From the NCBI RefSeq assembly GCF_007746075.1, contig NZ_CP036339.1, positions 1,808,785 through 1,872,784 on the forward strand: a stretch of DNA of 64,000 bases, read 5' to 3'. This document shows positions 38,201 to 46,104 of this stretch, one piece after another. Each line of letters opens with the position of its first letter. Position 1 is the stretch's first letter. Below the pieces are notes generated by a model. That model was given only the letters and a program-made list of their open reading frames with translations. It did not search any database and had not been told where the DNA came from. The translations under genes and the position numbers were made by a program. The stretch is from Lacipirellula limnantheis. GTDB taxonomy: Bacteria > Planctomycetota > Planctomycetia > Pirellulales > Lacipirellulaceae.

Positions 38201-38648
38201 TCTGCAGCCCCTCGGCGGCGTCGACGATCGGGTGGTCGCTGCCCCCCAGGACGGGGACGCCGATGCGGATGGCCAGCTCGCGGGCCTTCACCTTGTCGCC
38301 TAGGCCTTCCAGCAGTTCGACCCGCGGGCCAACGAAGATGATCCCCGCCTCTGCGCAGGCCTGGGCAAACTTGGGGTTCTCGGACAGAAATCCGTAGCCG
38401 GGATGGATCGCGTCAATCTCATGCTGCTTGGCCAGCGCGATGACGCCCTCGATGTTGAGGTAGGATTGCAGCGGCTGCCCCTCCTTGCCGACCGGGTATG
38501 CCTCGTCGGCCTTGAAGCGATGGAGCGCGTAGCGGTCTTCGTGGGAGTACATCGCCACGGTGCGGATGCCAAGTTCATGAGCGCTGCGGAAAACGCGGAT
38601 TGCGATTTCGCTACGATTGGCGGCCAGCAGTCTGCGGATCTGTTTCAT
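35205..38648 (-). CDS. pyc: Pyruvate carboxylase
   Basis: This full-length 1147-residue biotin enzyme has the biotin carboxylase half (residues 1-460) with ATP loop GGGGRGMRVV and EVNPRIQVEHTVTEE. The carboxyltransferase half follows, with TTMRDAHQSLLATR, a WGGATFDTSMRFLKE segment and metal-binding HFHTHDTGG. The C-terminal biotinyl domain has MKM at about residue 1113 (LEAMKMETT). It carboxylates pyruvate to oxaloacetate for anaplerosis. The upstream 460 bases are gene-free. It is followed 13 bases beyond its end, in the opposite direction, by the membrane protein gene. Confidence 0.98.
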   Translation of the reverse strand: MKQIRRLLAANRSEIAIRVFRSAHELGIRTVAMYSHEDRYALHRFKADEAYPVGKEGQPLQSYLNIEGVIALAKQHEIDAIHPGYGFLSENPKFAQACAEAGIIFVGPRVELLEGLGDKVKARELAIRIGVPVLGGSDHPIVDAAEGLQTAERLGFPIILKAAHGGGGRGMRVVNDPKDFADSYESARRESLTAFGSPDIFVEKFIQRARHIEVQLLGDKHGNLVHLFERDCSVQRRHQKVVEIAPAPNLPSEVRDRLCEAAVKIGAAVKYDNAGTVEFLVDADTNQFYFIEVNPRIQVEHTVTEEVTGIDVVRSQILIAQGEPLSSPAIGIPSQAAIETTGFAIQSRVTTEDPSNRFMPDYGRVTHYRSAGGMGVRLDAGTAFSGAVVFPYYDSLLVKVSAWGRTFADATQRMERCLQEFRIRGVKTNIPFLTRLIEHPTFVAGNCTTRFIDETPALFDFVPRRDRATKLLTYIGDVIVNGNPIVKGQPRAQRREPAVLPEVDTRGPLPQGTRDRLKELGVQGFTKWIKEQKPLLWTDTTMRDAHQSLLATRFRTYDLAMIADAYARNAADLFSIEMWGGATFDTSMRFLKESPWLRLEILREKIPNILFQMLLRASSAMGYANYPDNVVVECVRESAAAGIDVFRIFDALNWTPNMRVAMEAVQPTGAICEAAICYTGDILNPKRTKYSLKYYVDLAKELERMGAHILAIKDMAGLLKPHAAAVLVKALKEEVDIPIHFHTHDTGGVQAAAILNAAEAGLDIADGALASMSGGTSQPNLNTMVEGLRFTPRASNLDAAALDAISEYWREAREFYAPFESPVLAAGADLYQHEMPGGQYTNLFQQAQALGLASRWLEVCRVYADVNQLFGDIVKVTPTSKAVGDMALFLVANDLSCAELMASERELAFPRSVLDLLGGKMGQTTFGFPKEVQKRILRNEKPVEGRPGDTLPPADFAAAEEKIAPLTEGEPTPQDVVSHFMYPQVFEQFAQHQQHYGDTGVLPTPVFLYGMESQEEIAVDIEPGKTLIIKFLTVGEPHADGTRGVFFELNGQPREVTVTDRSLVNEATVAAKADPNNAKQIGASMPGMVVLVAVQAGEKVAKGQKLMTLEAMKMETTIAADADGEVATIHVGTGNQVEAGDLLITLA

Positions 38649-39111
38649 GTGGCGACGATCGATTGTGTCAAAATGCTAAAGTTGATTGGAGCGGACAAAA
38701 CTCGCCGGTCGCTCGACGGCGACGACGATTTCTGCGGCAACTATGGCGGATCCGTCGGCGGCAGTTCTGTCATTGCGGATTGGACAAAACTCGCTGGAGC
38801 GGAGTCAAAATTCGAATGGCTGACGCGCATCGAGCGTCGGCCGGCGGAGCCGTGTGATCATCATTGGCTAAGTTGGGCGCGAACTGGCGATCTCGCGAGA
38901 TGGAAAACGATAGGAACGCTGTTCCGCGCTACTGGTCGCTAATGAGGAGCTGATCGACGGTCTCATCGCCAGCGTCGAGCCGACGGCGATGGGGTGATTG
39001 TCGCATGGCCGGGGCAGTTCGGGGAGGTGGCACTTTTGGCCATCTTGACAAGTGCTTTTTCCCGAGAAATCAGCTCGGCCGGGCGGAAGAATAATTAGCG
39101 CCAAGATGCGG
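38649..39111. other. Gene-free 463-base region upstream of pyc
   Basis: No reading frame with family features was found. The stretch holds two direct repeats of GGACAAAACTCGC-YGG (38693-38708 and 38782-38797), with an accompanying GATTGG word. A TTGACA-like hexamer is near 38670 on the minus strand. The repeats are placed upstream of pyc, so a regulatory function is possible but not supported by other evidence. Confidence 0.4.
38693..38797. repeat. Direct repeat upstream of pyc
   Basis: GGACAAAACTCGCCGG at 38693-38708 and GGACAAAACTCGCTGG at 38782-38797 differ at one position. They lie about 45 to 150 bases upstream of the pyc start. Confidence 0.5.
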
Positions 39112-40677
39112 CTAGAGCGACGCCTGGACGCGTCGTTGCTCGGCAAGGGCGTAGTCGACCAAGCGACCGCAAAATTCGTCGGCTGTTTTGATCGGCTCGC
39201 GCTCGAGCGGGTCGACGAGGTACGCCAGCCGCAGCAGGTCGTCGCCGCGGGGGGCGCAGCAGGGGGCGACGCCGAGGAAACCGAAGCCTTCCGCTTCGAG
39301 TTCATCGGCGACCGACGGCGTCGCCGGATCGCTCAAAGGCAACTCGGCATAGACAACTTCGGCGTGCGAGCGTTCGACAATCTCGCGTTTGGCGTGGCGG
39401 ATCTGGTGGGCCGTGTCGCCGCCGAGCTGTTCGGCGCGGATGGTGGCGAGATTGGCGGCGATCGAAATCCGTATGGCACCATGGCCGCCGGCGGGGGCGG
39501 CGAACCCGAATTCCAGCGGCGCGTCGAGCTTGGCGTAAATCTCTGCGACGATCGCGCGATGCCGATCGGGAACGAAGATCGTGCGGCGCACGGGGACGGT
39601 GAGCCAGTGGAAGAAGAAGAGGCAGGTAATCCGCTGCGGCAAATGGGTCGAGATGTTGCGAAACTCTTGCGTGCGCGGCCCGATCGCCAGATCGACGCAG
39701 GTGAGACGGCCGCCATGCGAGATGTTCGACTGTTGCGTGCGGGTGTGGACGGCGACGGCGTCGGCGTACCACCCGAGGAGCTCCAGCCGCGCCGCTTCTG
39801 CGAGGGCTGCTTCCTTCATGCGGTCGAGCAGTCCGCGGCCACGGTGAGAAGGGTCGACGACGGCCTGGCCTCCCTCGACGACCGGACCCGCGACGCTCCG
39901 TTCCCAGGCGTAGTGGCCGGCGACCTGGCCACCCGCGCCAACGGCGACGAACGAGATCACCGTGCCGGCGGCGTCTTGCGCGGCGACGCGCTCGGGATAG
40001 TAGACGTCTTCATTGAGGTAGGTGTTGCCGTAGGCGCGGTACATCAGCTGGGAGACTTGGACTGCTTCGCCCGCGCGCATGCGGCGAATCTCGTATTCCT
40101 GCGGCGGGGCGAGTGGGGCCTCTTCTTCAAATGGCGTGAGGTTGGGGGCGACGTTTGCACTGGCGGGCGCCGCGGAATCGGCGTCGGAGACCCCTCGCAC
40201 AGATGAGGCGGGAGCCCCTCCCGCAGAGGAAGCCCCTCCCACAGAGGAAGCACTATCGGCAATGCGACTATCGTGGAGCCACTTGATGATCTGGATCGCC
40301 TTGCCTTCGCGGCCGTAACCGATCCAGTGGATCTCGTCGACGGCGTCGAGGCCGGGCCAATCGAGGGCGTGCGAGCCGGCGGGCATCTGCGGATCGTGCA
40401 GGCCGCGCTCCAGGGCTGCGACGTCTTGCGGGAGACCATCGTCGCGCACGAGGAATTCAAGCTTGCCGTGGTCCTCGTTCACGCTGAGCTTGATCTCTCC
40501 CTGTTCGCCAGCGGGATAGGCGTGCTGAACGGCGTTCGTGGCGGCCGCGATGACGCACTGGGCGAGCTTGTCGGCGGTCGCGTCGTCGAAGGGGTACTGG
40601 CGGAACGTCTCGCGCGTGAAGGCCGCGATGCTTGGGATGATTTGCGGGGCGTTGGGGAAGAGGAGCTGGAGGTGCAT
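39112..40677 (-). CDS. Anti-sigma-like HATPase domain fused to GNAT acetyltransferase
   Basis: The protein is 521 residues if the start is the ATG at the complement of 40675-40677. Residues about 5-135 form an RsbW-like HATPase domain (CVIAAATNAVQHAYP with N48; RDDGLPQD). A low-complexity Ala/Ser/Gly linker (140-190) follows. Residues 195-360 form a GNAT domain with EIRRMRAGEAVQVSQL and VDPSHRGRGLLDRM, the acetyl-CoA loop. A further α/β region closes the protein. The linker's DNA carries short tandem repeats (see the separate entry). The combination suggests a regulator that senses or modifies a partner; its target is unknown. The upstream reading to 40803 crosses repeat DNA and was not used. 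Confidence 0.75.
   Translation of the reverse strand: MHLQLLFPNAPQIIPSIAAFTRETFRQYPFDDATADKLAQCVIAAATNAVQHAYPAGEQGEIKLSVNEDHGKLEFLVRDDGLPQDVAALERGLHDPQMPAGSHALDWPGLDAVDEIHWIGYGREGKAIQIIKWLHDSRIADSASSVGGASSAGGAPASSVRGVSDADSAAPASANVAPNLTPFEEEAPLAPPQEYEIRRMRAGEAVQVSQLMYRAYGNTYLNEDVYYPERVAAQDAAGTVISFVAVGAGGQVAGHYAWERSVAGPVVEGGQAVVDPSHRGRGLLDRMKEAALAEAARLELLGWYADAVAVHTRTQQSNISHGGRLTCVDLAIGPRTQEFRNISTHLPQRITCLFFFHWLTVPVRRTIFVPDRHRAIVAEIYAKLDAPLEFGFAAPAGGHGAIRISIAANLATIRAEQLGGDTAHQIRHAKREIVERSHAEVVYAELPLSDPATPSVADELEAEGFGFLGVAPCCAPRGDDLLRLAYLVDPLEREPIKTADEFCGRLVDYALAEQRRVQASL
40190..40248. repeat. In-frame tandem short repeat inside the HATPase-GNAT linker
   Basis: Three copies of a ~20-base unit, CCCCTCCC(G/A)CAGAGGAAG-like (starting near 40190, 40214 and 40233), lie inside the coding sequence and encode the Ala/Ser/Gly linker on the minus strand. 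The complement reads CTGTGGGAGGGGCTTCC, resembling REP-like words known in other bacteria. The first copy is degenerate. The element has been tolerated because it falls in a flexible linker. Confidence 0.6.
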
Positions 40678-40685
40678 GAGGGGAG

Positions 40686-40822
40686 GGGGAATGCTGAAGG
40701 ATGAATGCTGAAGGATGAATGCTGAATGCTGAATGGGGAATGGGGGGGGCTGGATGCTGGTGATGGCGCGCTCAGCGGATGGCCGACTGCGATTGTCGTC
40801 CATCCTTCTGCATTCATTCTTC
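40686..40822. repeat. Tandem AATGCTGAAGG repeat with inverted partner, between the GNAT fusion and the symporter
   Basis: From about 40690 to 40740 the words GAATGCTGAAGGAT, GAATGCTGAAT and GAATGGGG occur in tandem. At 40801-40822 the complementary word CATCCTTCTGCATTCATTCTTCC is present, giving a loose palindrome that covers the symporter stop codon at 40814. This is a member of the GGGAATG/GCTGAA family. Confidence 0.6.
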
Positions 40823-42601
40823 CGCGGTGTTCTGGAAGTTTAGGTTGCGGGAGATGATGGCGCCGCAGATGAGGGCGAGGATGAGGAGGCCCGCGCCGGG
40901 GAGCCAGTTTTTGAAGACAAGGTGGCCGATGCCGAAGAGGGAGGCGTAGACCAGGGCGCTGCCGAGGAGCCAGTTGACGAATTGGGAACCGAGGGTTTCG
41001 GTCGGCTCTGGAGCAGCGGCGCCGAGAAGGTTGCGGACAGGAAGCCAACCGGGGCCGGCGGGGCGCGCGCGGCGGTAGAACGCTGTGAGCTTGTCGAGGG
41101 GTTCAGCGGGAGTGACGATTGTGGCCGCGATCCAGGCGACTGACGTCGCGGCGACCGTTGTGAGCATAAGGTAGGCGAATTGCGTCGGATCGTCGCTGTT
41201 CCAGCCGCTCCACGAGCCCCAAGGGAGTTGCAGGCCAATGGAGACAACCGCGGCGACGGTCATGGCCACGACCTCGGACCAGGCGTTGATGCGCCACCAA
41301 TACCAACGAAGGAGGTAGACCGTGCCGGTGCCGGCGCCGGTGAGCATCATGAGCTTCCAGGCCCCGCTAATGGAGTCGAAGTAGCGGGTGGCGACGATCG
41401 AAACGGCGACCAGCAGAATGGTGGCGGCTTGCGAGGCAAGGACGTAATGGCGGTCGCTGGCGGTGCGGACCAGGAAGCGACGGTAAAAGTCGTTGATAAT
41501 GTACGAAGCGCCCCAGTTGAGCTGGGTGGCGATCGTCGACATGTAGGCGGCGGCAAAACCGGCGATGATGAAGCCGCGGAGATACCAGGGGAAGACCTGC
41601 TCGTCCATGAAAATGCGGATGTAGCCAATCTTCGGATCTTTGAGATCGGGATAGAGGACGATCGTCGCGAGGGCCGTGAGGATCCAGGGCCAGGGGCGGA
41701 GCGCGAAATTGGCGACGTTGAACCAGAGCGTGGCGAGGACGCCGTGACGTTCGTCTTTCGCGGAAAAAATGCGCTGAGCGACGTAGCCGCCGCCGCCCGG
41801 CTCGGAGCCGGGATACCAGCTGGCCCACCAGTTGACGGCCAGGTAGGTGCAGAGGGCGATCAACGGCATCCAGGCGGAATTGAGTCCCGGCAAAAAGTCG
41901 AGTCGCGAGCCGAGGACGCCACTGGCAGCGTCGCGCTCGGCGACCTTGCGAACCAGTTCGTCGACGCCGCCCACGCTGTGGACCGCGAAAATGGCTAGCA
42001 CGATGATCATCGCCATCATGAGAACGAACTGGAACAGGTCGGTGACGAGCACGCCCCACAGGCCGGCCAGCGTCGTGTAGAAGGCCGTAAATAAGAGCAG
42101 ACCGACGAGGATGATTTCGGCTTGCAACTGCGTGACGCCGATCGTCTCCTTGAGGATCGTGATCATCGCCAGGTTGACCCAGGCGAGGATGATGCAGTTG
42201 ATGGGGATGCCGAGGTAGAGGGCGCGGAAGCCGCGGAGAAACGCGGCCGGTTTACCCGAGTATCGGAGCTCGGCGAACTCGACGTCGGTCATGACGTCGG
42301 CGCGACGCCAAAGGCGTGCGAAGAAAAAGACAGTCATCGTGCCGCTCATCACCAGACTCCACCAGAGCCAGTTGCCGGCAATGCCGTTTTTGGCGACGAG
42401 TTCGGTGACGGCCAACGGGGTGTCGGCGGCAAAGGTGGTGGCGACCATCGAGGTGCCGGCGAGCCACCAGGGGGCGTTGCGGCCCGAGAGAAAGAACTCG
42501 TTGACGTCGCCGCGGGCGCGGCGGGAGTAATACAGGCCGATGGCCAGCGTCACGACGAAGTAGAGAGCGATGACGATCCAGTCGACGGCGTGGAGATTCA
42601 C
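40814..42601 (-). CDS. Sodium:solute symporter (SSS family)
   Basis: This 595-residue membrane protein has about 13 helices. It shows the SSS layout: LSGRNAPWWLAGTSMVATTFAADTP near residue 40, with the conserved helix-1/helix-2 residues, and a VYLLRWYWWRINAWSE loop late in the protein. The substrate cannot be assigned. The start is a GTG (complement of 42599-42601), as no ATG gives the MNLHAVDWIV N-terminus. A palindromic repeat lies directly upstream at 42670-42745. Confidence 0.88.
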   Translation of the reverse strand: MNLHAVDWIVIALYFVVTLAIGLYYSRRARGDVNEFFLSGRNAPWWLAGTSMVATTFAADTPLAVTELVAKNGIAGNWLWWSLVMSGTMTVFFFARLWRRADVMTDVEFAELRYSGKPAAFLRGFRALYLGIPINCIILAWVNLAMITILKETIGVTQLQAEIILVGLLLFTAFYTTLAGLWGVLVTDLFQFVLMMAMIIVLAIFAVHSVGGVDELVRKVAERDAASGVLGSRLDFLPGLNSAWMPLIALCTYLAVNWWASWYPGSEPGGGGYVAQRIFSAKDERHGVLATLWFNVANFALRPWPWILTALATIVLYPDLKDPKIGYIRIFMDEQVFPWYLRGFIIAGFAAAYMSTIATQLNWGASYIINDFYRRFLVRTASDRHYVLASQAATILLVAVSIVATRYFDSISGAWKLMMLTGAGTGTVYLLRWYWWRINAWSEVVAMTVAAVVSIGLQLPWGSWSGWNSDDPTQFAYLMLTTVAATSVAWIAATIVTPAEPLDKLTAFYRRARPAGPGWLPVRNLLGAAAPEPTETLGSQFVNWLLGSALVYASLFGIGHLVFKNWLPGAGLLILALICGAIISRNLNFQNTAEE

Positions 42602-42669
42602 GGAAAGGCCTCACGTCTTGCGGGCGGGAAGGAGAGATCGCTGGTCGCGAGGCATTGTAGGGGAAAATG

Positions 42670-42745
42670 GGGAATGCTGAAGGAGGAATGCTGAATGCTG
42701 AGCGGGAACAATTCCCCTTCAGCATTCGGCATTCATCACTCAGCC
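42670..42745. repeat. Imperfect inverted repeat of the GAATGCTGAA family
   Basis: The left arm (about 42670-42705) is made of GGGGAATGCTGAAGGAGGAATGCTGAATG words and the right arm (about 42711-42745) is the imperfect complement. It is located between the symporter and the ABC permease, both on minus. Confidence 0.65.
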
Positions 42746-42785
42746 TTTTCTCCCTCGCTCCGGCGGGTCGTTGACCCGCGGCTCC

Positions 42786-43961
42786 CTAGACTTCGCGGAG
42801 GGCGTCGACGACTTTCATGCGAACGGCGCGGAGGGCGGGGAGGAAGCCGCCGATGAGGCCCATGACGACGGCGAGGATGACGCCCTGGAGGAGGATCTTG
42901 GGGCCGAAGTCGAAGGAGAAGGCGACCTCGGTGAAGGTGCCGGGGTTCATCGTACCGGTTTGAATCCCGCCCAAGAAGAAATTGACGGCCAACGCGGCTA
43001 GGCAGCCAAGCGCCGCGCCGGCGAGGCAGAGCAGCAGCGACTCGAGCATGAATGCCACGAGAATGCTCAAGCGGCCGAAGCCGAGGGCGCGCAGCGTGCC
43101 GATTTCGCGGGCGCGGGAGGCGATGGCGCCGTACATCGTGTTGGCGACCGCGAACATGGCGCCGATCGTCAGCACGAGCGCGATCGTGTAGCCGACGAAT
43201 TTGATCAGGCCGCTTTGGGCAGCCTGCTCAGCGTAGTATTGTTTTTCGGTGAGGGCCCCGAGATCAATCTGCTCGTCATTTTTGATGTGGTTGATGAGCC
43301 GCTCTTGATCGGCGACGCTGGCGGCGCGGAATTGGAGGCTCGACATCGCGCCTGTTCGCTTGGCGATCTGGGCAAGGACTCGCTCGTCGGTCCAGATCTC
43401 AGATTCGACGGCTCCGCCGCCGGCCTCGAAAATGCCGACAACCTCAAACTCGGCTCCGTCGACCTTGAATTTGTCGCCGAGGCCGAGGTTCTGGAAGCGA
43501 TTGGCCATGGCGCGGCTGACGATCGCTTCGCGAACGCCGGGCGTGAACTCCCGGCCTTCGACGATCGTCATCTCCTTGCGCAGCGTCCGCGAGACGGCGT
43601 CGACGCCGCGGACGGAGACGTTCACTTTGATCTCGGAACCGCGACGCGGCAGGTAGGCGAACACGACAAGTTCGGAAGCGGCCAGCGGAGCGCCGTCGGA
43701 ATTGGTGGCAATGCCGGGAAGCGACTTGATCTCTCTCGCGGCCGACTCGGTGACGGCGCTCACTGCTTCGGAGGTCGAACCTTTGCGCAGGACGATGACG
43801 TCGAGCGGTTCGGCGGCGATTTCGAGCGTTCGGTCGAGCCCGGAAGACAGACCGAACGCAAAGATGCTGGCCCAAACGACCATGCCGATGCCGAAGATCG
43901 TCATCAGCGAGCCGACTTTGCGAGCGCGGAGGCTGCGAACGTTGTATTTGAGGGGGACCAT
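42786..43961 (-). CDS. ABC transporter permease of the FtsX/MacB type (first permease)
   Basis: This 391-residue protein has one N-terminal helix (LMTIFGIGMVVWASIFAFGL), a periplasmic domain of about 220 residues (43-260) and three C-terminal helices; the last starts near ILLQGVILAVVMGLIGG. That is the FtsX/MacB fold. The ATPase and a second permease lie upstream on the same strand, so these three probably form one exporter with two different permeases. The spacing to the second permease is 52 bases and includes a short copy of the GGGAATG repeat. Confidence 0.85.
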   Translation of the reverse strand: MVPLKYNVRSLRARKVGSLMTIFGIGMVVWASIFAFGLSSGLDRTLEIAAEPLDVIVLRKGSTSEAVSAVTESAAREIKSLPGIATNSDGAPLAASELVVFAYLPRRGSEIKVNVSVRGVDAVSRTLRKEMTIVEGREFTPGVREAIVSRAMANRFQNLGLGDKFKVDGAEFEVVGIFEAGGGAVESEIWTDERVLAQIAKRTGAMSSLQFRAASVADQERLINHIKNDEQIDLGALTEKQYYAEQAAQSGLIKFVGYTIALVLTIGAMFAVANTMYGAIASRAREIGTLRALGFGRLSILVAFMLESLLLCLAGAALGCLAALAVNFFLGGIQTGTMNPGTFTEVAFSFDFGPKILLQGVILAVVMGLIGGFLPALRAVRMKVVDALREV

Positions 43962-43965
43962 CGGG

Positions 43966-44000
43966 AGGAAATGCTGAATGGGGAATGCGGAATGGGGAGA
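43966..44000. repeat. Single-arm copy of the GAATGCTGAATGGGG repeat
   Basis: Between the two permease genes lies GAGGAAATGCTGAATGGGGAATGCGGAATGGGGAG-type sequence, a partial copy of the family seen at 13644, 40690 and 42670. No complementary arm is visible within 100 bases. Confidence 0.55.
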
Positions 44001-44013
44001 ACCGTTCGGACGT

Positions 44014-45174
44014 TTACACGACTTTCCTCAAACCTTCGATGACGCTGACGTGAGCTGCTCGCCAGGCGGGAACCAAACCGCTGAAGAGGCCAATGGCCGC
44101 GGCGAGGGCGACTCCCCAGAGGGCGGTTCGCCAGGGAACGTAGAACATGCCGAGTCCCGGATCGACTGAGCTGAGGTCGATCGAGGCGAACAAGAGCTTG
44201 GCGCCGACGCCCCCGATGAGGCCTCCGAGCAGCCCAATGGCGATCGACTCGGCGAGAAACATGCCGAGGATCGTGTTTTGATTGAAGCCAATTGCCTTGA
44301 AGAGAGCAATCTCGCGCGTTCGCTCGCGGACGGCCATGGCCATCGTATTGGCGGCGACGCAGATCAGCGCAATGACGATCGCCGTGGCGGTCATGCGGAT
44401 GAAGCCGCGGACGTTGCCGAGCATTTCAAGAAACGAGGCGCCGAACTCTTTCTCGGTCATTGGTTTGACGGGGGCGTCGGAACTGGCGAAGGCGCTCTCG
44501 ATCGATTGCATGACCGGCGACATCTTCGCGGCAGACTCGGTGCGCAACATGATGATGCCGGCGTTCCCGGCGTTGGGGGCGCGAGCCTCTTTGAGCGATT
44601 CGTCGAAATAGTCGAAATGGAACACGAGCCACGAGAGGTCGGCCGTCTCGGGCCCGTCGTAGATGCCTCGGACCGTGAGCTCGAGGTCAACGGGGTAGAT
44701 GTTTCCCTGCAGGGGGATTTTGTCGCCGATCTTCCAGCCTTTGTTTTCGGCGATCGTGGCGCCGACCAGACAGCCCGTCTTGTCGTTCTGCCAGGCAGCA
44801 ATCTGATCGGGAGGGCAGACGTATTCTGGGTAGAGGTCGAAGAAGACTTTCGGGTCGGTCGCAAATTGGGCGAACTGAGTTTTCTCTTCTCGATAATTGC
44901 CGCCGAACCAGGAGAGGGGAATGGCTGAGAGGACGCCGGGTTGGCGGCGGACGCGATCGAGGTAGGCAATGGGAAGCTGCCCAGCGAGGCCCCCTTCGTG
45001 AAGCACGGCCACGCGGTTGTACTGGGCCGAACTGGCGGCCATGTCGTCCTGCAAATCGAGGAACGAATAAAGCAGCATCAGCGGGAACAAACTGATCGCG
45101 ATTGAGATTCCGGTGAAGAGCGAGCGGACTTTGTTGCGGAACACGTTCCGAAAAATGAGCGGGAGGTATTTCAT
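44014..45174 (-). CDS. ABC transporter permease of the FtsX/MacB type (second permease)
   Basis: This 386-residue permease has [38 protein letters not shown] at the start, an extracytoplasmic domain (about 45-250) and three C-terminal helices. It shares the FtsX domain layout with the neighbouring permease but is otherwise only distantly related. It overlaps the ATPase gene by 4 bases (ATGA at 45171-45174). A much longer reading upstream is only ATPase sequence in another frame. Confidence 0.85.
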   Translation of the reverse strand: MKYLPLIFRNVFRNKVRSLFTGISIAISLFPLMLLYSFLDLQDDMAASSAQYNRVAVLHEGGLAGQLPIAYLDRVRRQPGVLSAIPLSWFGGNYREEKTQFAQFATDPKVFFDLYPEYVCPPDQIAAWQNDKTGCLVGATIAENKGWKIGDKIPLQGNIYPVDLELTVRGIYDGPETADLSWLVFHFDYFDESLKEARAPNAGNAGIIMLRTESAAKMSPVMQSIESAFASSDAPVKPMTEKEFGASFLEMLGNVRGFIRMTATAIVIALICVAANTMAMAVRERTREIALFKAIGFNQNTILGMFLAESIAIGLLGGLIGGVGAKLLFASIDLSSVDPGLGMFYVPWRTALWGVALAAAIGLFSGLVPAWRAAHVSVIEGLRKVV

Positions 45175-45887
45175 CGCGCGGCCTCCAGTGCATCGAGATC
45201 GGCTTGGACGAAGGTCCCCTTTTCGAGGTGGAGCAACCGTTTGGCGCTGCGGGCGGCTTTGGGGTCGTGCGTGACCATGATGACTGTCGTGCCAAACTGG
45301 TCGTTGAGCGACTGCATGAGCTCCAGGACTTCCTCGGCGCTGTGGGCGTCGAGATTGCCGGTCGGTTCGTCGGCAAGCAGCAGGACCGGATCGTTCGCGA
45401 GTGCGCGGGCGATCGAGACGCGCTGCTCCTGGCCGCCGGAGAGTTGGCGGGGGTAGTGGTCGGCGCGATCTTCCAAGCCGACGATGCGGAGGGCGGCGGC
45501 GGCGTGCTTGCGGCGTTCGCTGCGCGACAGTGGAGTGAGCAGCAGCGGCAGTTCGACGTTTTCTAGCGCCGTCAGGACGGGCATGAGATTGTAATTCTGA
45601 AAGACGAAGCCGAGGTTTTCGCTGCGCCACTTGGAGAGGCCGGCTTCGGAGAGCTGGCCGAGGTCTTGGCCGTTGACGATCACTTCGCCCGTGGTGGGGC
45701 GATCGAGGCCGGCGCAGAGATTGAGCAGCGTCGATTTGCCCGAGCCGGAGGGGCCCATCACGGCAACGAAATCGCCGCGCGGGATGTGGAGCGTTGTGTT
45801 GGTGAGGACCGGAATCTCGATCTTGTCGCGGCGAAAGCCCTTGGTGACGTCGAGGAGCTGGACGACGGCGTCTTGTAGGTCGGACAT
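45171..45887 (-). CDS. ABC transporter ATP-binding protein (MacB/LolD type)
   Basis: This 238-residue ATPase has an intact Walker A (GPSGSGKST, about residue 45), signature [15 protein letters not shown], and Walker [13 protein letters not shown] with the MacB/LolD-family GNLD. The H-loop is in VTHDPKAA. It should drive the two permeases downstream. The adaptor protein upstream, at 46105-47394, points to a tripartite export system. All catalytic residues are present, in contrast to the transporter at 55111-57357. Confidence 0.93.
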   Translation of the reverse strand: MSDLQDAVVQLLDVTKGFRRDKIEIPVLTNTTLHIPRGDFVAVMGPSGSGKSTLLNLCAGLDRPTTGEVIVNGQDLGQLSEAGLSKWRSENLGFVFQNYNLMPVLTALENVELPLLLTPLSRSERRKHAAAALRIVGLEDRADHYPRQLSGGQEQRVSIARALANDPVLLLADEPTGNLDAHSAEEVLELMQSLNDQFGTTVIMVTHDPKAARSAKRLLHLEKGTFVQADLDALEAAR

Positions 45888-45921
45888 GACAGATTCTTCA
45901 TCCCTGTAAATTCTGGGGATC

Positions 45922-46092
45922 GAACCGCCAAGGACGCCAAGAACGCCAAGGGGGACCCTGGCGAACGCGCGACCGTTGGCGAATGATGTGACTTCTAACG
46001 AGTTGAAAACCGTGGCGAGTACATGCCGCGAGACGGGGATTCCTCCGCGTCATTCTCTTTTCCTTGGCGAACCTTGGCGTCCCCGGCGGTTC
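45922..46092. repeat. Long inverted repeat of the GCCAAG family
   Basis: The left arm (45922-45951) is GAACCGCCAAGGACGCCAAG plus AACGCCAAGG, and the right arm (46063-46092) is its complement with few mismatches. About 110 bases lie between. It sits between the ATPase gene and the adaptor gene, both on minus, and resembles the element at 14861-15031. Confidence 0.75.
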
Positions 46093-46104
46093 AATTCTTC
46101 TGCT

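Noticed and set aside
37008..38303. Long plus-strand open frame opposite pyruvate carboxylase
   Set aside because: It lies inside the biotin carboxylase coding region on the other strand and has no recognisable motif; a high-GC shadow.
40690..40740. Tandem AATGCTGAAGGATG as a CRISPR-like array
   Set aside because: Units are about 15 bases, without spacers of constant length and without cas genes; it belongs to the palindrome family.
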